From: Clostridium magnum DSM 2767
Lineage (GTDB): Bacteria; Bacillota; Clostridia; Clostridiales; Clostridiaceae
Length of the DNA: 64,000 nt
Direction: 5' to 3'
Assembly (NCBI RefSeq): GCF_001623875.1
Contig: NZ_LWAE01000002.1
Location: 124,001-188,000 of the forward strand
Position 1 is the stretch's first letter. Each line of letters opens with the position of its first letter. Positions 1 through 7,049 of this stretch are shown here, in pieces. The position numbers were made by a program, and so were the translations under genes. The notes beneath the pieces were generated by a model. It was not told the DNA's origin, did no database searches, and worked only from the letters and a program-made list of their open reading frames with translations.

Positions 1-1
1 A

Positions 2-97
2 ATTCTGTTAGAGACGAAAGAAAGCATGGAAGAAAAAATGAGAGAGATACAGGAAAGTTTGGATGTTATCAATTATAAGCTGGATACTTATGAATAG
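2..97 (+). pseudogene. MerR-family regulator, C-terminal coiled-coil remnant (cut by window start)
   Basis: The first 31 codons read as a charged helix ending YKLDTYE and a stop, the usual end of a MerR-family dimerisation helix (pattern LLE..IxELQxSLdxIxyKxxxYe). The 5' part lies outside the window, so it may be the tail of an intact gene. The next bases, on the opposite strand, encode the middle part of a MerR protein, so the two pieces meet head-on. DNA-binding residues are not visible here. Family call is moderate. Confidence 0.5.
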
Positions 98-220
98 TAG
101 AATCCCCTTCTTCGCACCATTCAAAAAACTGTTTGATATCCTTAAGTGGCATTCCCGTATTCTTTAAACATTCTATCATTTTCAGGCATTCAACATCGGT
201 ATCATCGGATAAAATCAGAA
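98..220 (-). pseudogene. MerR-family regulator, internal fragment in inverted orientation
   Basis: On the minus strand an open frame reads LSDDTDVECLKMIECLK, then NTGMPLKDIKQFFEWCEEGDST. This is the typical region after the MerR helix-turn-helix (one-step helix and start of the dimer helix). There is no start codon, no DNA-binding domain and no matching C-terminus on this strand; the missing C-terminal type of sequence lies on the other strand just before it. It is best read as a gene relic at an inversion breakpoint. Its 5' edge runs into the ribosome site of the cupin gene. Confidence 0.5.
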
Positions 221-236
221 AAAAGGAGAAAAAAAT

Positions 237-647
237 ATGGATAGAAAAGAACTAGAAAAGGTATCTGACTTTTTACTTGGAGACGAAAATACCGCGTATG
301 CGCCTTATTTTATTGGAAAAAGCTATTTAAGTCTTTTGAATAGTAAGGAAGTGATTATTTGTAATGTTACATTTGAACCAGGATGTCGTAATAACTGGCA
401 CATCCATCATGGTGGTGGACAGATATTAATCTGTGTCGGTGGTCATGGATGGTATCAGGAGATGGGTAAAGAACCACAGCTTTTAAAGAGTGGAGATGTG
501 GTATATATTGCTCCAAAAATCAAACATTGGCACGGTGCTGTAGCAGATGAAGCTTTTGCACATCTGTCCTTATCTGTTCCAGCAGAAGGTGCTTCCAATG
601 AATGGTGTGAGCCAGTGACAGATGAAGAATATGAAAAATTAAAATAA
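237..647 (+). CDS. Cupin-domain protein (136 aa)
   Basis: A single small beta-barrel cupin. Metal-ligand motif 1 appears as HIHHGGGQ around residues 56-63 and motif 2 as GDVVYIAPKIKHWHGA around residues 86-101. Such cupins, next to carboxymuconolactone decarboxylase (CMD)-type proteins, are common in anaerobes and are usually annotated as cytosolic metal-binding enzymes or sensors of unknown substrate. The ATG has an AAAAGGAG ribosome site. The CMD gene follows 53 bases downstream in the same direction, so the two probably form an operon. Fold is confident; substrate is unknown. Confidence 0.8.
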   Translation: MDRKELEKVSDFLLGDENTAYAPYFIGKSYLSLLNSKEVIICNVTFEPGCRNNWHIHHGGGQILICVGGHGWYQEMGKEPQLLKSGDVVYIAPKIKHWHGAVADEAFAHLSLSVPAEGASNEWCEPVTDEEYEKLK

Positions 648-700
648 GATTGTGTGGTTAGACAGGATGGGAATTTTGTCTGATAAGAAAGGAGACAATT

Positions 701-1021
701 ATGAAAAAGCAGACAGCAGGAAGAGATGCTCTTGGAACATTTGCGCCTAAATTTGCAGAATTAAATGATGATGTTTTATTTGGTGAGGTGTGGTCGCGAG
801 AGGATAAATTATCGCTTAGGGATCGCAGTGTAATTACGGTAACGGCATTAATGACAAAAGGAATTTTTGACAACTCTTTAAAATATCATATGGCAAATGC
901 AAAGAATAACGGGGTGACTGCAGAAGAAATCGCTGAAATCATCACACATCTAGCCTTTTATGTGGGCTGGCCAAATGCATGGGCAGCATTTGCACTGGCA
1001 AAGGAAGTTTGGGAGCAATAG
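701..1021 (+). CDS. Carboxymuconolactone decarboxylase (CMD) family protein
   Basis: At 106 aa this has the length and all-helical pattern of the CMD/AhpD-like fold: RSVITVTALMTKG near residues 43-55, the His-containing LKYHMANAKNNGVT, then EEIAEIITHLAFYVGWPNAWAAF. It lacks the CxxC pair of true AhpD, so peroxidase activity is not supported. Known relatives act as gamma-carboxymuconolactone decarboxylases or uncharacterised partners of cupin proteins. Start is an ATG with GAAAGGAG. It sits just downstream of the cupin gene and is likely co-transcribed. Confidence 0.85.
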   Translation: MKKQTAGRDALGTFAPKFAELNDDVLFGEVWSREDKLSLRDRSVITVTALMTKGIFDNSLKYHMANAKNNGVTAEEIAEIITHLAFYVGWPNAWAAFALAKEVWEQ

Positions 1022-1164
1022 ATTACACATATACTATATCAATGTTTAAGGATTTCTTTGCAGGTGCTAAAGGCCGTAATCCGGATGGTATAATTCCTAT
1101 TTCTAATTTTGATTGGGACAAGATTAAAATTAATAATATGTATTCTCAAATAGTGAAGAAATAA
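1022..1164 (+). pseudogene. Unidentified 3' gene remnant
   Basis: Directly after the CMD stop an open frame continues for 47 codons in a different frame (ISMFKDFFAGAKGRNPDG, then FDWDKIKINNMYSQIVKK). An internal ATG at 1042 has no ribosome site. The aromatic-basic tail resembles the end of a longer enzyme, but I do not recognise the family. It reads as the leftover 3' end of a gene whose 5' part was lost where the CMD gene was joined. It could instead be a chance ORF. Confidence 0.35.
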
Positions 1165-1208
1165 GCACCTATATTGATTTATAGATGCTTATTTAATTAT
1201 TCATTAGT

Positions 1209-2003
1209 CTATAATGTGCAACACTTTTGATTACTTTTAGGATTTCCTGAATAATTAAATAGTGGAGAACTTAATTCGAATTCAAAAGATTCTCTGTTAA
1301 CTATCCCGACTACCTCACTACTATCATATAATTCAAGTAGAAAATCAGCCATTTGTTTACTAGTATGATAAGTAGCAAAAGATTTGTCATAATTATACCT
1401 TTCTACATTATTAGCTGTGTTTCCAAAGTTTGTTTTAGTAGCTGCTGGTGCCAGTACTTTTGCTTGTAGTTTTCCATTATATTCTTTTAGCTCTCTTGCC
1501 AATCCCTCAGTAAATGTACTTACGAAGAATTTACTTGCGCAATAGGTAACAGCATTTGGTACAATAATGTATCCGCCACTAGATGAAATATTTATAAGCT
1601 GTGCACCATTAACATCTTTATAATCACGTACAAATAGTGATGATAATACTACTAAAGCTTCTATATTTAATCGAAGCATAGTTTCAATCTTTTCTAAATT
1701 TTGATTAGCTACACTAGAATAATTACCAAAACCTGCATTGTTAACTAATGTTTCTATGCAATGTGGTTTTAATTCTTCATAAAGTTGATACACATTTGAT
1801 ATTACAGATAAATCAACGGATTTAACTATTACATCTAATGGTGGGTTCTCTTGTAAAATTTCTTCCTTTAATTTTTCTAAATTTTTTTTACTACGTGCAA
1901 CGATAACTAAATTCTTGCCGCGTCTTGCAAATGCCTTTGCAGTTTCATATCCTATTCCAGAACTTGCTCCTGTAATAACTGTATATTTTTCTTTTCCATT
2001 CAT
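1209..2003 (-). CDS. Short-chain dehydrogenase/reductase (SDR), 264 aa
   Basis: Classical SDR. The Rossmann cofactor motif TGASSGIG is near residues 12-19, NNAG near residue 90, an active-site Ser in ISSSGG and the catalytic pair as YCASK near residue 155. An Arg after beta-2 (VARSKKN) suggests NADP(H). The ATG at 2003 is preferred over the GTG nine bases upstream because AGGAG lies eight bases before it. The gene is divergent from a MerR regulator, and its promoter carries the MerR-type 19-bp spacer, so it is very likely the regulator's target. Substrate unknown, cytosolic. Confidence 0.9.
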   Translation of the reverse strand: MNGKEKYTVITGASSGIGYETAKAFARRGKNLVIVARSKKNLEKLKEEILQENPPLDVIVKSVDLSVISNVYQLYEELKPHCIETLVNNAGFGNYSSVANQNLEKIETMLRLNIEALVVLSSLFVRDYKDVNGAQLINISSSGGYIIVPNAVTYCASKFFVSTFTEGLARELKEYNGKLQAKVLAPAATKTNFGNTANNVERYNYDKSFATYHTSKQMADFLLELYDSSEVVGIVNRESFEFELSSPLFNYSGNPKSNQKCCTL

Positions 2004-2035
2004 TTGAATCACTCCTATTTTTATGATATATTGGA

Positions 2036-2066
2036 ATTATATAATGTGGAGTTAACTCCAGGTCAA
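2036..2066 (-). promoter_or_regulatory. MerR-type promoter/operator of the SDR gene
   Basis: On the minus strand TTGACC (2061-2066) and TATAAT (2036-2041) are separated by exactly 19 bp. The spacer contains the perfect palindrome TGGAGTTAACTCCA (2047-2060). A long 19-bp spacer with a central dyad is the signature of MerR-activated promoters. The divergent MerR gene starts at 2102. Confidence 0.85.
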
Positions 2067-2101
2067 GTACTAGTTTTAATATTTAAAGGGAGAATTTAAA
2101 A

Positions 2102-2488
2102 ATGAATTATTCAATAGGAGAATTTGCAAGGCTTACTAACCTAAGCATAGATACACTACGTTATTATGAAAAAGAGGGACTAATTGCTCCAGAGCGTAAA
2201 GAAAATGGCAGACGCTTTTATTGTGAAAAAGATGTAACATGGATAGCATTTATAAAAAGATTAAAAGAAACTAAAATGCCTATTAAGGAAATTCAAAAAT
2301 ATGCAAAACTACGGGCTATTGGTGACTCTACTATGACTGAAAGAATGGAGATGCTTATAAAACATAGAACTGATTTACAAAAAGAAATTATCAAAGCAAA
2401 TGAAAATCTTCAGAAACTAAATGATAAAATTGATTTTTATAAATCAGAAATAGATAAAACAAATGAATTTAAATTTGCTTGTATATAG
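2102..2488 (+). CDS. MerR-family transcriptional regulator (128 aa)
   Basis: The N-terminal MerR DNA-binding domain is clear: YSIGEFARLTNLSIDTLRYYEKEGLI with RRFY near residue 38. A dimerisation helix follows (LQKEIIKANENLQKLNDKI), with a short tail holding one Cys near the end. It is similar to the AdhR/YfmP group that regulates a divergent reductase through a thiol or metabolite signal. Start is an ATG with AAAGGGAG. The 19-bp-spacer operator in the shared promoter supports control of the divergent SDR gene. Effector unknown. Confidence 0.9.
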   Translation: MNYSIGEFARLTNLSIDTLRYYEKEGLIAPERKENGRRFYCEKDVTWIAFIKRLKETKMPIKEIQKYAKLRAIGDSTMTERMEMLIKHRTDLQKEIIKANENLQKLNDKIDFYKSEIDKTNEFKFACI

Positions 2489-2531
2489 TAGGAAGTATTT
2501 CAGTAGTAATTTAATATGTTTAGCAAAAGGA

Positions 2532-2566
2532 TAAGTCTTGATTTTTTATTAAAGGCTTACTTTTTT
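2532..2566 (+). terminator. Rho-independent terminator after the MerR gene
   Basis: Arms TAAGTCTT (2532-2539) and AAGGCTTA (2552-2559), with one G-T pair, are followed by C and six T. Confidence 0.55.
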
Positions 2567-2626
2567 ACTAAACATAGGAAAATTAGTTATTTTCTATTAA
2601 CATTCAGAGCATAATAGCCCAGTTAA

Positions 2627-2670
2627 TAAAAGCATTCTTCCACGGCCTATTGGTATAAGGAAGAATGCTT
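2627..2670 (-). terminator. Rho-independent terminator of the TipAS-type MerR gene
   Basis: A perfect 12-bp inverted repeat AAGCATTCTTCC / GGAAGAATGCTT (2630-2641 and 2659-2670). Read on the minus strand it is followed by a T-rich tract, just beyond the stop of the gene ending at 2691. Confidence 0.8.
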
Positions 2671-2690
2671 TCTGATTATCTACGGTGTTA

Positions 2691-3857
2691 TCATAATTTA
2701 TTATTTTTAGCATAAACCTTTAGGGCTTCTCCGATAAATTTAGCTGTACCATCTCCATATTTCTTATCCATTGCTTTTTTTAAAATAGACTCTGACAAAT
2801 ACTGCTCTGCTTGATAGCTCCAATATTTTTCTCCCACCTCTACTTTTAAAGCTTCATGCTGTTTTTGTGTCTCATCTACTATTTCAGAAACAATTTCTTG
2901 AATTTCCTTTGATAAGGGATCTTTACTTAAATCAGCTGTAAGCTTTTTATATAGTGTTTCTAATTTAGGCTCATAATCCTGTAAATGAGTTTCTAAAGAT
3001 TTTCCAATAAATTTAGACGCACCACTTCCATATTTCTTATCAACTTCCTCTATCCAATCAGGAAATATTAAGTAAATTCGTATCATATAGTACCAATAAT
3101 CGTCTCCCATATCAGTTTTAAAAACTTCGTAATCTTTTTTAGCTATATTAGTTATTTCACCAGCAATTTGTTGAATTTCCTTTGAAGAAGGATCTTTACT
3201 TAAGTCACCTACAAGCTTTTTATATAGCTCTTTTAATTTAGGATGATTATCGTAAAGAAAATCTTTTTTAAACTCATCAACTTGTTCTGCTTTAGTTATT
3301 GCCAGAGAATTATTCAAATTTTTCTTTACAGCTTCAGCATACTTTTTTATGCTTCCATATTCTTCTATAGCCATTTTAGCAAGCTTAGATTCATTAGATT
3401 TCCCTTTTTCAATCATTTCATCAAATTTATCCATGCTTCCCCAATTTTTAATTATTCTATCCTTATTTTCTTTCTTGAACTCCTGTAGTACATTATAATA
3501 TTCACTCATATCAAATTCTTTAAAACTCATCCCATTCGCTCCTCTTAAGGTTTTATTTATAAGCTCTATCAAACCATTTAATCTATCTCTTTTTAAAATC
3601 ATTAGTTTCTTATGGTTTTCTAGTGCTTGCATCCTATCGAAGTGAGGACTGGTTATGATTTCTTTAATTTCCTTTAGTGGTAAATCAAGTTCTTTAAAAA
3701 ATAAAATCTGCTGTAAGGTTTCAAGAGCTTCCTCATCATAAAGCCTATAACCTGCTTCCGTTAACTCAGTTGGTTTTAATAATCCAATCTTATCGTAATG
3801 ATGCAGCATACGGACACTTATTCCTGTTAAATCCGAAACTTGTTTTACTGTTCTCAT
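2691..3857 (-). CDS. MerR-family regulator with TipAS ligand domain, C-terminal half duplicated (388 aa)
   Basis: Residues 1-70 are a MerR DNA-binding domain (KQVSDLTGISVRMLHHYDKIGLLKP, with GYRLY). Residues ~70-105 are the coiled coil. From ~120 the helical TipAS antibiotic-binding domain follows; TipA-type regulators bind thiopeptides or other drugs. Normal TipA-like proteins are about 250 aa. This one is 388 because residues 205-292 and 296-383 are clear tandem copies: both have LYKKL, DLSKDP, SKEIQ, KKYG and KFIG. The ATG follows a GAGGTG site. The promoter with a 19-bp spacer at 3948-3978 suggests autoregulation. No target gene is adjacent. Confidence 0.88.
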   Translation of the reverse strand: MRTVKQVSDLTGISVRMLHHYDKIGLLKPTELTEAGYRLYDEEALETLQQILFFKELDLPLKEIKEIITSPHFDRMQALENHKKLMILKRDRLNGLIELINKTLRGANGMSFKEFDMSEYYNVLQEFKKENKDRIIKNWGSMDKFDEMIEKGKSNESKLAKMAIEEYGSIKKYAEAVKKNLNNSLAITKAEQVDEFKKDFLYDNHPKLKELYKKLVGDLSKDPSSKEIQQIAGEITNIAKKDYEVFKTDMGDDYWYYMIRIYLIFPDWIEEVDKKYGSGASKFIGKSLETHLQDYEPKLETLYKKLTADLSKDPLSKEIQEIVSEIVDETQKQHEALKVEVGEKYWSYQAEQYLSESILKKAMDKKYGDGTAKFIGEALKVYAKNNKL

Positions 3858-3947
3858 AACTTCACCTCAAACTTTGATTTTAGAGCTTTAATACCACCTA
3901 ATACTCTGCCGGCATGAGTTTTGTTAGCATTGTCAATCTCTGATTTT

Positions 3948-3978
3948 ATATTACACTATGACATAATGTTAGAGTCAA
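3948..3978 (-). promoter_or_regulatory. Probable autoregulated MerR-type promoter
   Basis: On the minus strand TTGACT (3973-3978) and TAATAT (3948-3953) are separated by 19 bp, the long spacing typical of MerR-controlled promoters. The spacer carries an imperfect dyad (about six of eight positions in each half). It lies about 90 bases before the start of the TipAS-type MerR gene. Confidence 0.65.
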
Positions 3979-4021
3979 CACTTTTAAAAAAATTTAATTC
4001 TAATCAGTTAAAGAGTTTTTA

Positions 4022-4138
4022 GCTAATAGTTCTTATAGCAAAAGTTATATAGTTGGTGGAAGTGGAGTTGTAAGCGATAAAATAGCATCACAGCTAAAAA
4101 GTAATACAAGACTTGGAGGGGCTAGCAGGTATAATTAG
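4022..4138 (+). pseudogene. Cell-wall-binding repeat (CWB2 type) remnant
   Basis: An open stretch without a start reads SYSKSYIVGGSGVVSDKIAS followed by QLKSNTRLGGASRYN and a stop. IVGGxGVVSD ... RLGGxxRYN is the hallmark of cell-wall-binding repeat 2 of clostridial surface proteins. Signal peptide, other repeats and catalytic domain are missing, so only a relic of a secreted surface protein remains. Confidence 0.7.
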
Positions 4139-4370
4139 GTTAGTAAATCAAGGTGAGTATTGGCAGCTTGCTGTAAAGACTTGGGGAGAAGAGGAAGAGA
4201 GTTTATTTTACAGAGGAATGAGCATAATTCTAGGACAAGATGCAGCTTGGAGCAGTTTAATATATATTGATTATGCACTAGATATGCCTGATTCTGTTCA
4301 TACAACTGAATATGTTCGTACATTTGTCAGTGATGATAAATTGGTTGTGCATATTTTTAATCCAAAGTAA
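4113..4370 (+). pseudogene. Unrecognised C-terminal protein remnant
   Basis: An open frame overlapping the cell-wall-repeat relic encodes GEYWQLAVKTWGEEEESLF, then an acidic soluble tail ending VVHIFNPK. There is no convincing ribosome site, and the only initiator is a TTG inside the neighbouring relic, so this is probably the 3' end of a lost gene. I do not recognise the family. It could be an expressed 85-aa protein, but nothing in the sequence supports that. Confidence 0.3.
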
Positions 4371-4416
4371 TAATAGAGTATAAATAAATACTAGATTAGC
4401 GTGTCCATTAAACCTG

Positions 4417-4453
4417 GGGCTGTTGCAAAATGAAATTTTGTAGCAGCTCTTTT
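4417..4453 (+). terminator. Terminator-like hairpin
   Basis: GCTGTTGCAAAAT and ATTTTGTAGCAGC form a 13-bp stem with two wobble pairs and a 3-base loop (4419-4431 and 4435-4447), followed by TCTTTT. Similar GGGGCTGTTGCAAAAT ends also occur at insertion-sequence termini in clostridia, so it may be an IS scar. Confidence 0.5.
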
Positions 4454-4597
4454 ACTTGCTCGAAGAAAGCAAAACTACTTGGTACAATGTAGCTATTTGG
4501 GGAGCTGATTAGCGGTAGAAAAGAAAGATACATTTGTGCTATAATTCATGCATATAAAAATAGAAGCTTTAATGCTTAGAGAATGAGGAAAAGAACC

Positions 4598-4882
4598 ATG
4601 AAAAAGAATGTTCTATTTATCAGCAGCTCAATAGGTCTTGGTCATGCAGCGAGAGATTTGGCAATTACAAGAGAAATTAAAAAACGAAACCCTGATATAG
4701 AAATTTCCTGGCTGGCTGGAGATCCTGCATGCAGGATTATAGAAGAAGCAGGCGAATACCTGCTGCCGGAGTGTGAGCTTCTGGGTAAAGATAGTTATTT
4801 AGCAGAAAAGGTGTCCAAAGGATATGGATTGAACGCAAATAAATATTTGTTTAGAGTGCTATTGGAGTGGATCTTTGGATAA
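4598..4882 (+). pseudogene. Truncated MurG/UGT-like glycosyltransferase, N-terminal part
   Basis: Starts at an ATG with AGGAAAAG and reads KKNVLFISSSIGLGHAARDL, the glycine-rich N-terminal motif of GT-B glycosyltransferases (MurG/UDP-glucuronosyltransferase type), followed by REIKKRNPDIEISWLAGDPA. It stops after 94 codons, whereas family members are 350-400 aa. The nucleotide-sugar-binding C-terminal domain is absent, so the product cannot be a complete enzyme. Downstream sequence does not resume the frame. Interpreted as a truncated gene. Confidence 0.65.
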
Positions 4883-4976
4883 AATTTGCTGAAAATAGAA
4901 AAATATTCTATACTTAAAGTATTAAAACAAAGTTAGGTATTCATGATACAGTATTGGAAAAGGAGAGGTTTAACTA

Positions 4977-5534
4977 ATGGAACAAATATATATTGATCCA
5001 ACTATTTATACTACAAAACCAGTAGATTCTCGCTTATCGAAAGAGATGGCAGTTTATGATTTGCTTGAGAAACTCGATATACCTTACAATCGTGTAGATC
5101 ATGGTGTAACAGCAACCATTGAGGACTGTCACGATGTAGATAAGCTTTTGGGCATTACCATTTGCAAAAATCTATTTTTGTGTAACAGTCAGAAAACTGA
5201 CTTTTACTTGCTTATGATGCCTGGGGATAAAAAGTTCAAGACAAAAGAGTTATCTGCGCAGATTCAATCTTCTCGTCTATCTTTTGCACCAGCAGAGTAT
5301 ATGGAAAAATACCTTGATATCACACCAGGTTCTGTAAGCATTATAGGACTAATGAACGATACAGATCGAAAGGTGAAGCTTTTAATTGATGAGGATGTTA
5401 TAAAGGAAGATTACTTGGGATGCCATCCTTGTATTAATACGTCCAGTCTTAAGGTTAAAACGAAAGACATCATAGAGAAGTTCCTTAAACATACAGGACA
5501 TGTCCCAAGATATGTGCAATTAATAGGAGAATAG
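4977..5534 (+). CDS. Prolyl-tRNA editing protein, ProX/YbaK family (185 aa)
   Basis: YbaK/EbsC-type deacylase fold: residues ~25-165 carry AVYDLLEKLDIPYNRVDHG, LGITICKNLFLCN with the conserved Lys, YLLMMPGDKKF, and the C-terminal GCHPCINTSSLKVKTKDIIEKF. These free-standing proteins hydrolyse mischarged tRNA (for example Ala- or Cys-tRNAPro) in the cytosol; clostridial PrdX-type members sit in proline or amino-acid gene clusters. Here it is a lone gene next to an amino-acid racemase relic. Start is an ATG after AAAGGAGAGG. Exact misacylated substrate is not assigned. Confidence 0.85.
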   Translation: MEQIYIDPTIYTTKPVDSRLSKEMAVYDLLEKLDIPYNRVDHGVTATIEDCHDVDKLLGITICKNLFLCNSQKTDFYLLMMPGDKKFKTKELSAQIQSSRLSFAPAEYMEKYLDITPGSVSIIGLMNDTDRKVKLLIDEDVIKEDYLGCHPCINTSSLKVKTKDIIEKFLKHTGHVPRYVQLIGE

Positions 5535-5605
5535 GGAGACTTACATAATTATTTTTGACGATGTTTTTTGTAGCTTAAAAAGGCTAGATCAATCTATATT
5601 TTCTA

Positions 5606-5695
5606 ATGGTGGCAATCAATAATTTGAGAGCCAGCGGTGCCGATTTTGTAGCTTTATCAGGTAATACACCACACATTGTTTTTGATGAGCTGTAG
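5606..5695 (+). pseudogene. Aspartate/glutamate racemase remnant
   Basis: Thirty codons read AINNLRASGADFVALSGNTP then HIVFDEL and a stop. GADFVAL..NTPH is the conserved segment around the first catalytic region of Asp/Glu/hydantoin racemases, where a Cys or Thr follows Asn. The rest of the ~230-aa enzyme is missing. It lies just after the ProX gene and may once have been its neighbour in an amino-acid operon. Confidence 0.6.
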
Positions 5696-5720
5696 AAAGT
5701 ATATTTTAAAATTGCTAGCT

Positions 5721-5768
5721 AAAATAAGCTTTAAATACTCGTTTCAAGTATCTAAAGCTTATTTTTTA
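5721..5768. terminator. Strong, possibly bidirectional terminator
   Basis: AATAAGCTTTA (5723-5733) pairs with TAAAGCTTATT (5753-5763); ATACT/AGTAT extends the stem. It is followed by a T tract on the plus strand, with A-rich sequence before it. The region 5535-5842 otherwise holds only the racemase relic and a repeat copy. Confidence 0.8.
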
Positions 5769-5832
5769 TCCCATGACTATACGCTCTAATACTCCCAAAC
5801 GCACTCTGTGAAAGCGATTCACACAAAATCCA
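5769..5832 (-). repeat. Dispersed structured repeat, 3'-half copy (copy E)
   Basis: Read on the minus strand this matches the right-hand part of the ~180-bp element at 44131-44312: a TGTGAATCGCTTTCACAGAG hairpin, then GGGAGTATTAGAGCG and TAGTCAT. The left half that would pair with GGGAGT..AGAGCG is absent, so this copy is truncated. Confidence 0.75.
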
Positions 5833-5842
5833 ACAAGCTTAC

Positions 5843-6322
5843 TTATCTTGCTTTAAGCTTCTTAAAATTGTCATCTTTTTCAAATATATCTTTATAAACA
5901 TTGTATATTTTCTCGCATTCTTCAAATAAGCCTATTTCCTTGTCATCCTGGACAACTTTAAATAGAGGCTTACCAAAATTTATTTTGCTGTAATCAAACA
6001 TATTGTAGTTAAACTCTGAAATGAATTCATCCTTAGTAATAACCTTACCGTTTATTGTTAAAATATAGTGCTTACGTCCATTTGCAATATCCTTAAATAA
6101 CTCAATATTATTTTCTTCCAAAAGCGCTTTAGCCATGTCTTTTGTTTCACCTGACAATGACGAATCCCCATCTAACCATTCACTTAGATGAAAAGCACAT
6201 AATATGAAATTCATATAATTATTACCACTTTCTTTACTTTTCAATGCTTTATAGTCATGCTTTAGTTTAAAGTATAAATCTCTTGATTTTTCAAAGCCTA
6301 AAGAAACTATTATATTATTCAT
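5843..6322 (-). CDS. Hypothetical protein, possibly HEPN-like (159 aa)
   Basis: A soluble protein with a mostly helical N-terminal half (SRDLYFKLKHDYKALKSK, FILCAFHLSEWLDGD, DIANGRKH) and a charged C-terminal part. The AFHLSEWL...NGRKH spacing recalls HEPN-type or AbiV-like all-alpha proteins, but no complete Rx4-6H catalytic motif can be confirmed by eye. Start is an ATG with AGGGGTGA upstream. It is a single gene between a repeat copy and the rnf promoter region. Function unknown. Confidence 0.6.
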   Translation of the reverse strand: MNNIIVSLGFEKSRDLYFKLKHDYKALKSKESGNNYMNFILCAFHLSEWLDGDSSLSGETKDMAKALLEENNIELFKDIANGRKHYILTINGKVITKDEFISEFNYNMFDYSKINFGKPLFKVVQDDKEIGLFEECEKIYNVYKDIFEKDDNFKKLKAR

Positions 6323-6419
6323 TAATACATCACCCCTTGTCTACTTATTCTACAAGTACACCTATTTTTCCTCCTAGTCTTGTTAAGAAATTAACCATAA
6401 TATCCAATAATGACCACGA

Positions 6420-6442
6420 ATTTTCGTATAGTGTGAACATTG
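6420..6442 (+). repeat. 23-bp motif flanking the rnf operon (copy 1)
   Basis: ATTTTCGTATAGTGTGAACA plus TTG recurs at 12173-12195 with only two differences. Copy 1 lies about 155 bases before rseC and copy 2 about 160 bases after rnfB, both in the same orientation. It could be a regulator site, promoter element or scar of a duplication. Confidence 0.55.
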
Positions 6443-6596
6443 GAAAATAAATATGATTGTGATATTATTAACATAATTTATAAACTGAACTATAACAAAA
6501 ACGAATTATAAAATGTGTTGTAGAACAGGTCTTTTGATAGATATGTTTTCTATCAAATGTTACGAACAAATATTATATGAGGGGGAGGTCTTATAT

Positions 6597-7010
6597 ATGA
6601 AAACTGAAGAGGGGATTGTAATTGAAACTGATGGAAATATCTCCAAGGTCAGAATGGGGAAGCACAGTAATTGCAAAGATTGCGGTGCATGTCCGGGAAG
6701 TGATGCTGCAATAATTACAGCTGATAATCAAATAGGTGCAAAACTGGGACAGCGAGTGTCAGTTGAGCTCCAGGAGTCCAATGTACTAATAGGTGCATTT
6801 GTGGTTTTTATACTTCCTTTGATTTTTGTCTTTATTGGCGCAATTACAGGTAAAGAGCTAGGTGAAATGCTAGGAGTAAATGAATTAATCAGTGAATTTA
6901 TTGGAGGAGCTGCATTTTCTATAGCAGTCATTGTTGTGATAAAGCTCTTTGATCAATTTGTTGCAAAAAAAGATAAGGATATACCAGTTATCCTAAAAAT
7001 AGCAAAGTAA
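6597..7010 (+). CDS. rseC: RseC/MucC-family protein, first gene of the rnf operon (137 aa)
   Basis: SoxR-reducing-system/RseC family. A cytosolic N-terminal domain with CKDCGACPG (about residues 23-31) is followed by two transmembrane helices (~residues 62-82 and 98-118) and a short basic tail. In acetogenic and other clostridia this gene stands directly before rnfC; RseC proteins are thought to help assemble or regulate Rnf. The ATG at 6597 has GGGGGAGG eight bases upstream, better than the in-frame start 84 bases earlier. It precedes rnfC by 39 bases and is probably in the same transcript. Confidence 0.88.
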   Translation: MKTEEGIVIETDGNISKVRMGKHSNCKDCGACPGSDAAIITADNQIGAKLGQRVSVELQESNVLIGAFVVFILPLIFVFIGAITGKELGEMLGVNELISEFIGGAAFSIAVIVVIKLFDQFVAKKDKDIPVILKIAK

Positions 7011-7049
7011 TTGAAATATTTTAAATAATGATTATGGGGGTGTTAACGG

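Noticed and set aside
4417..4453. Hairpin as an insertion-sequence end
   Set aside because: The sequence resembles some clostridial IS termini, but no transposase and no partner end were found nearby, so it is listed as a terminator-like hairpin only.
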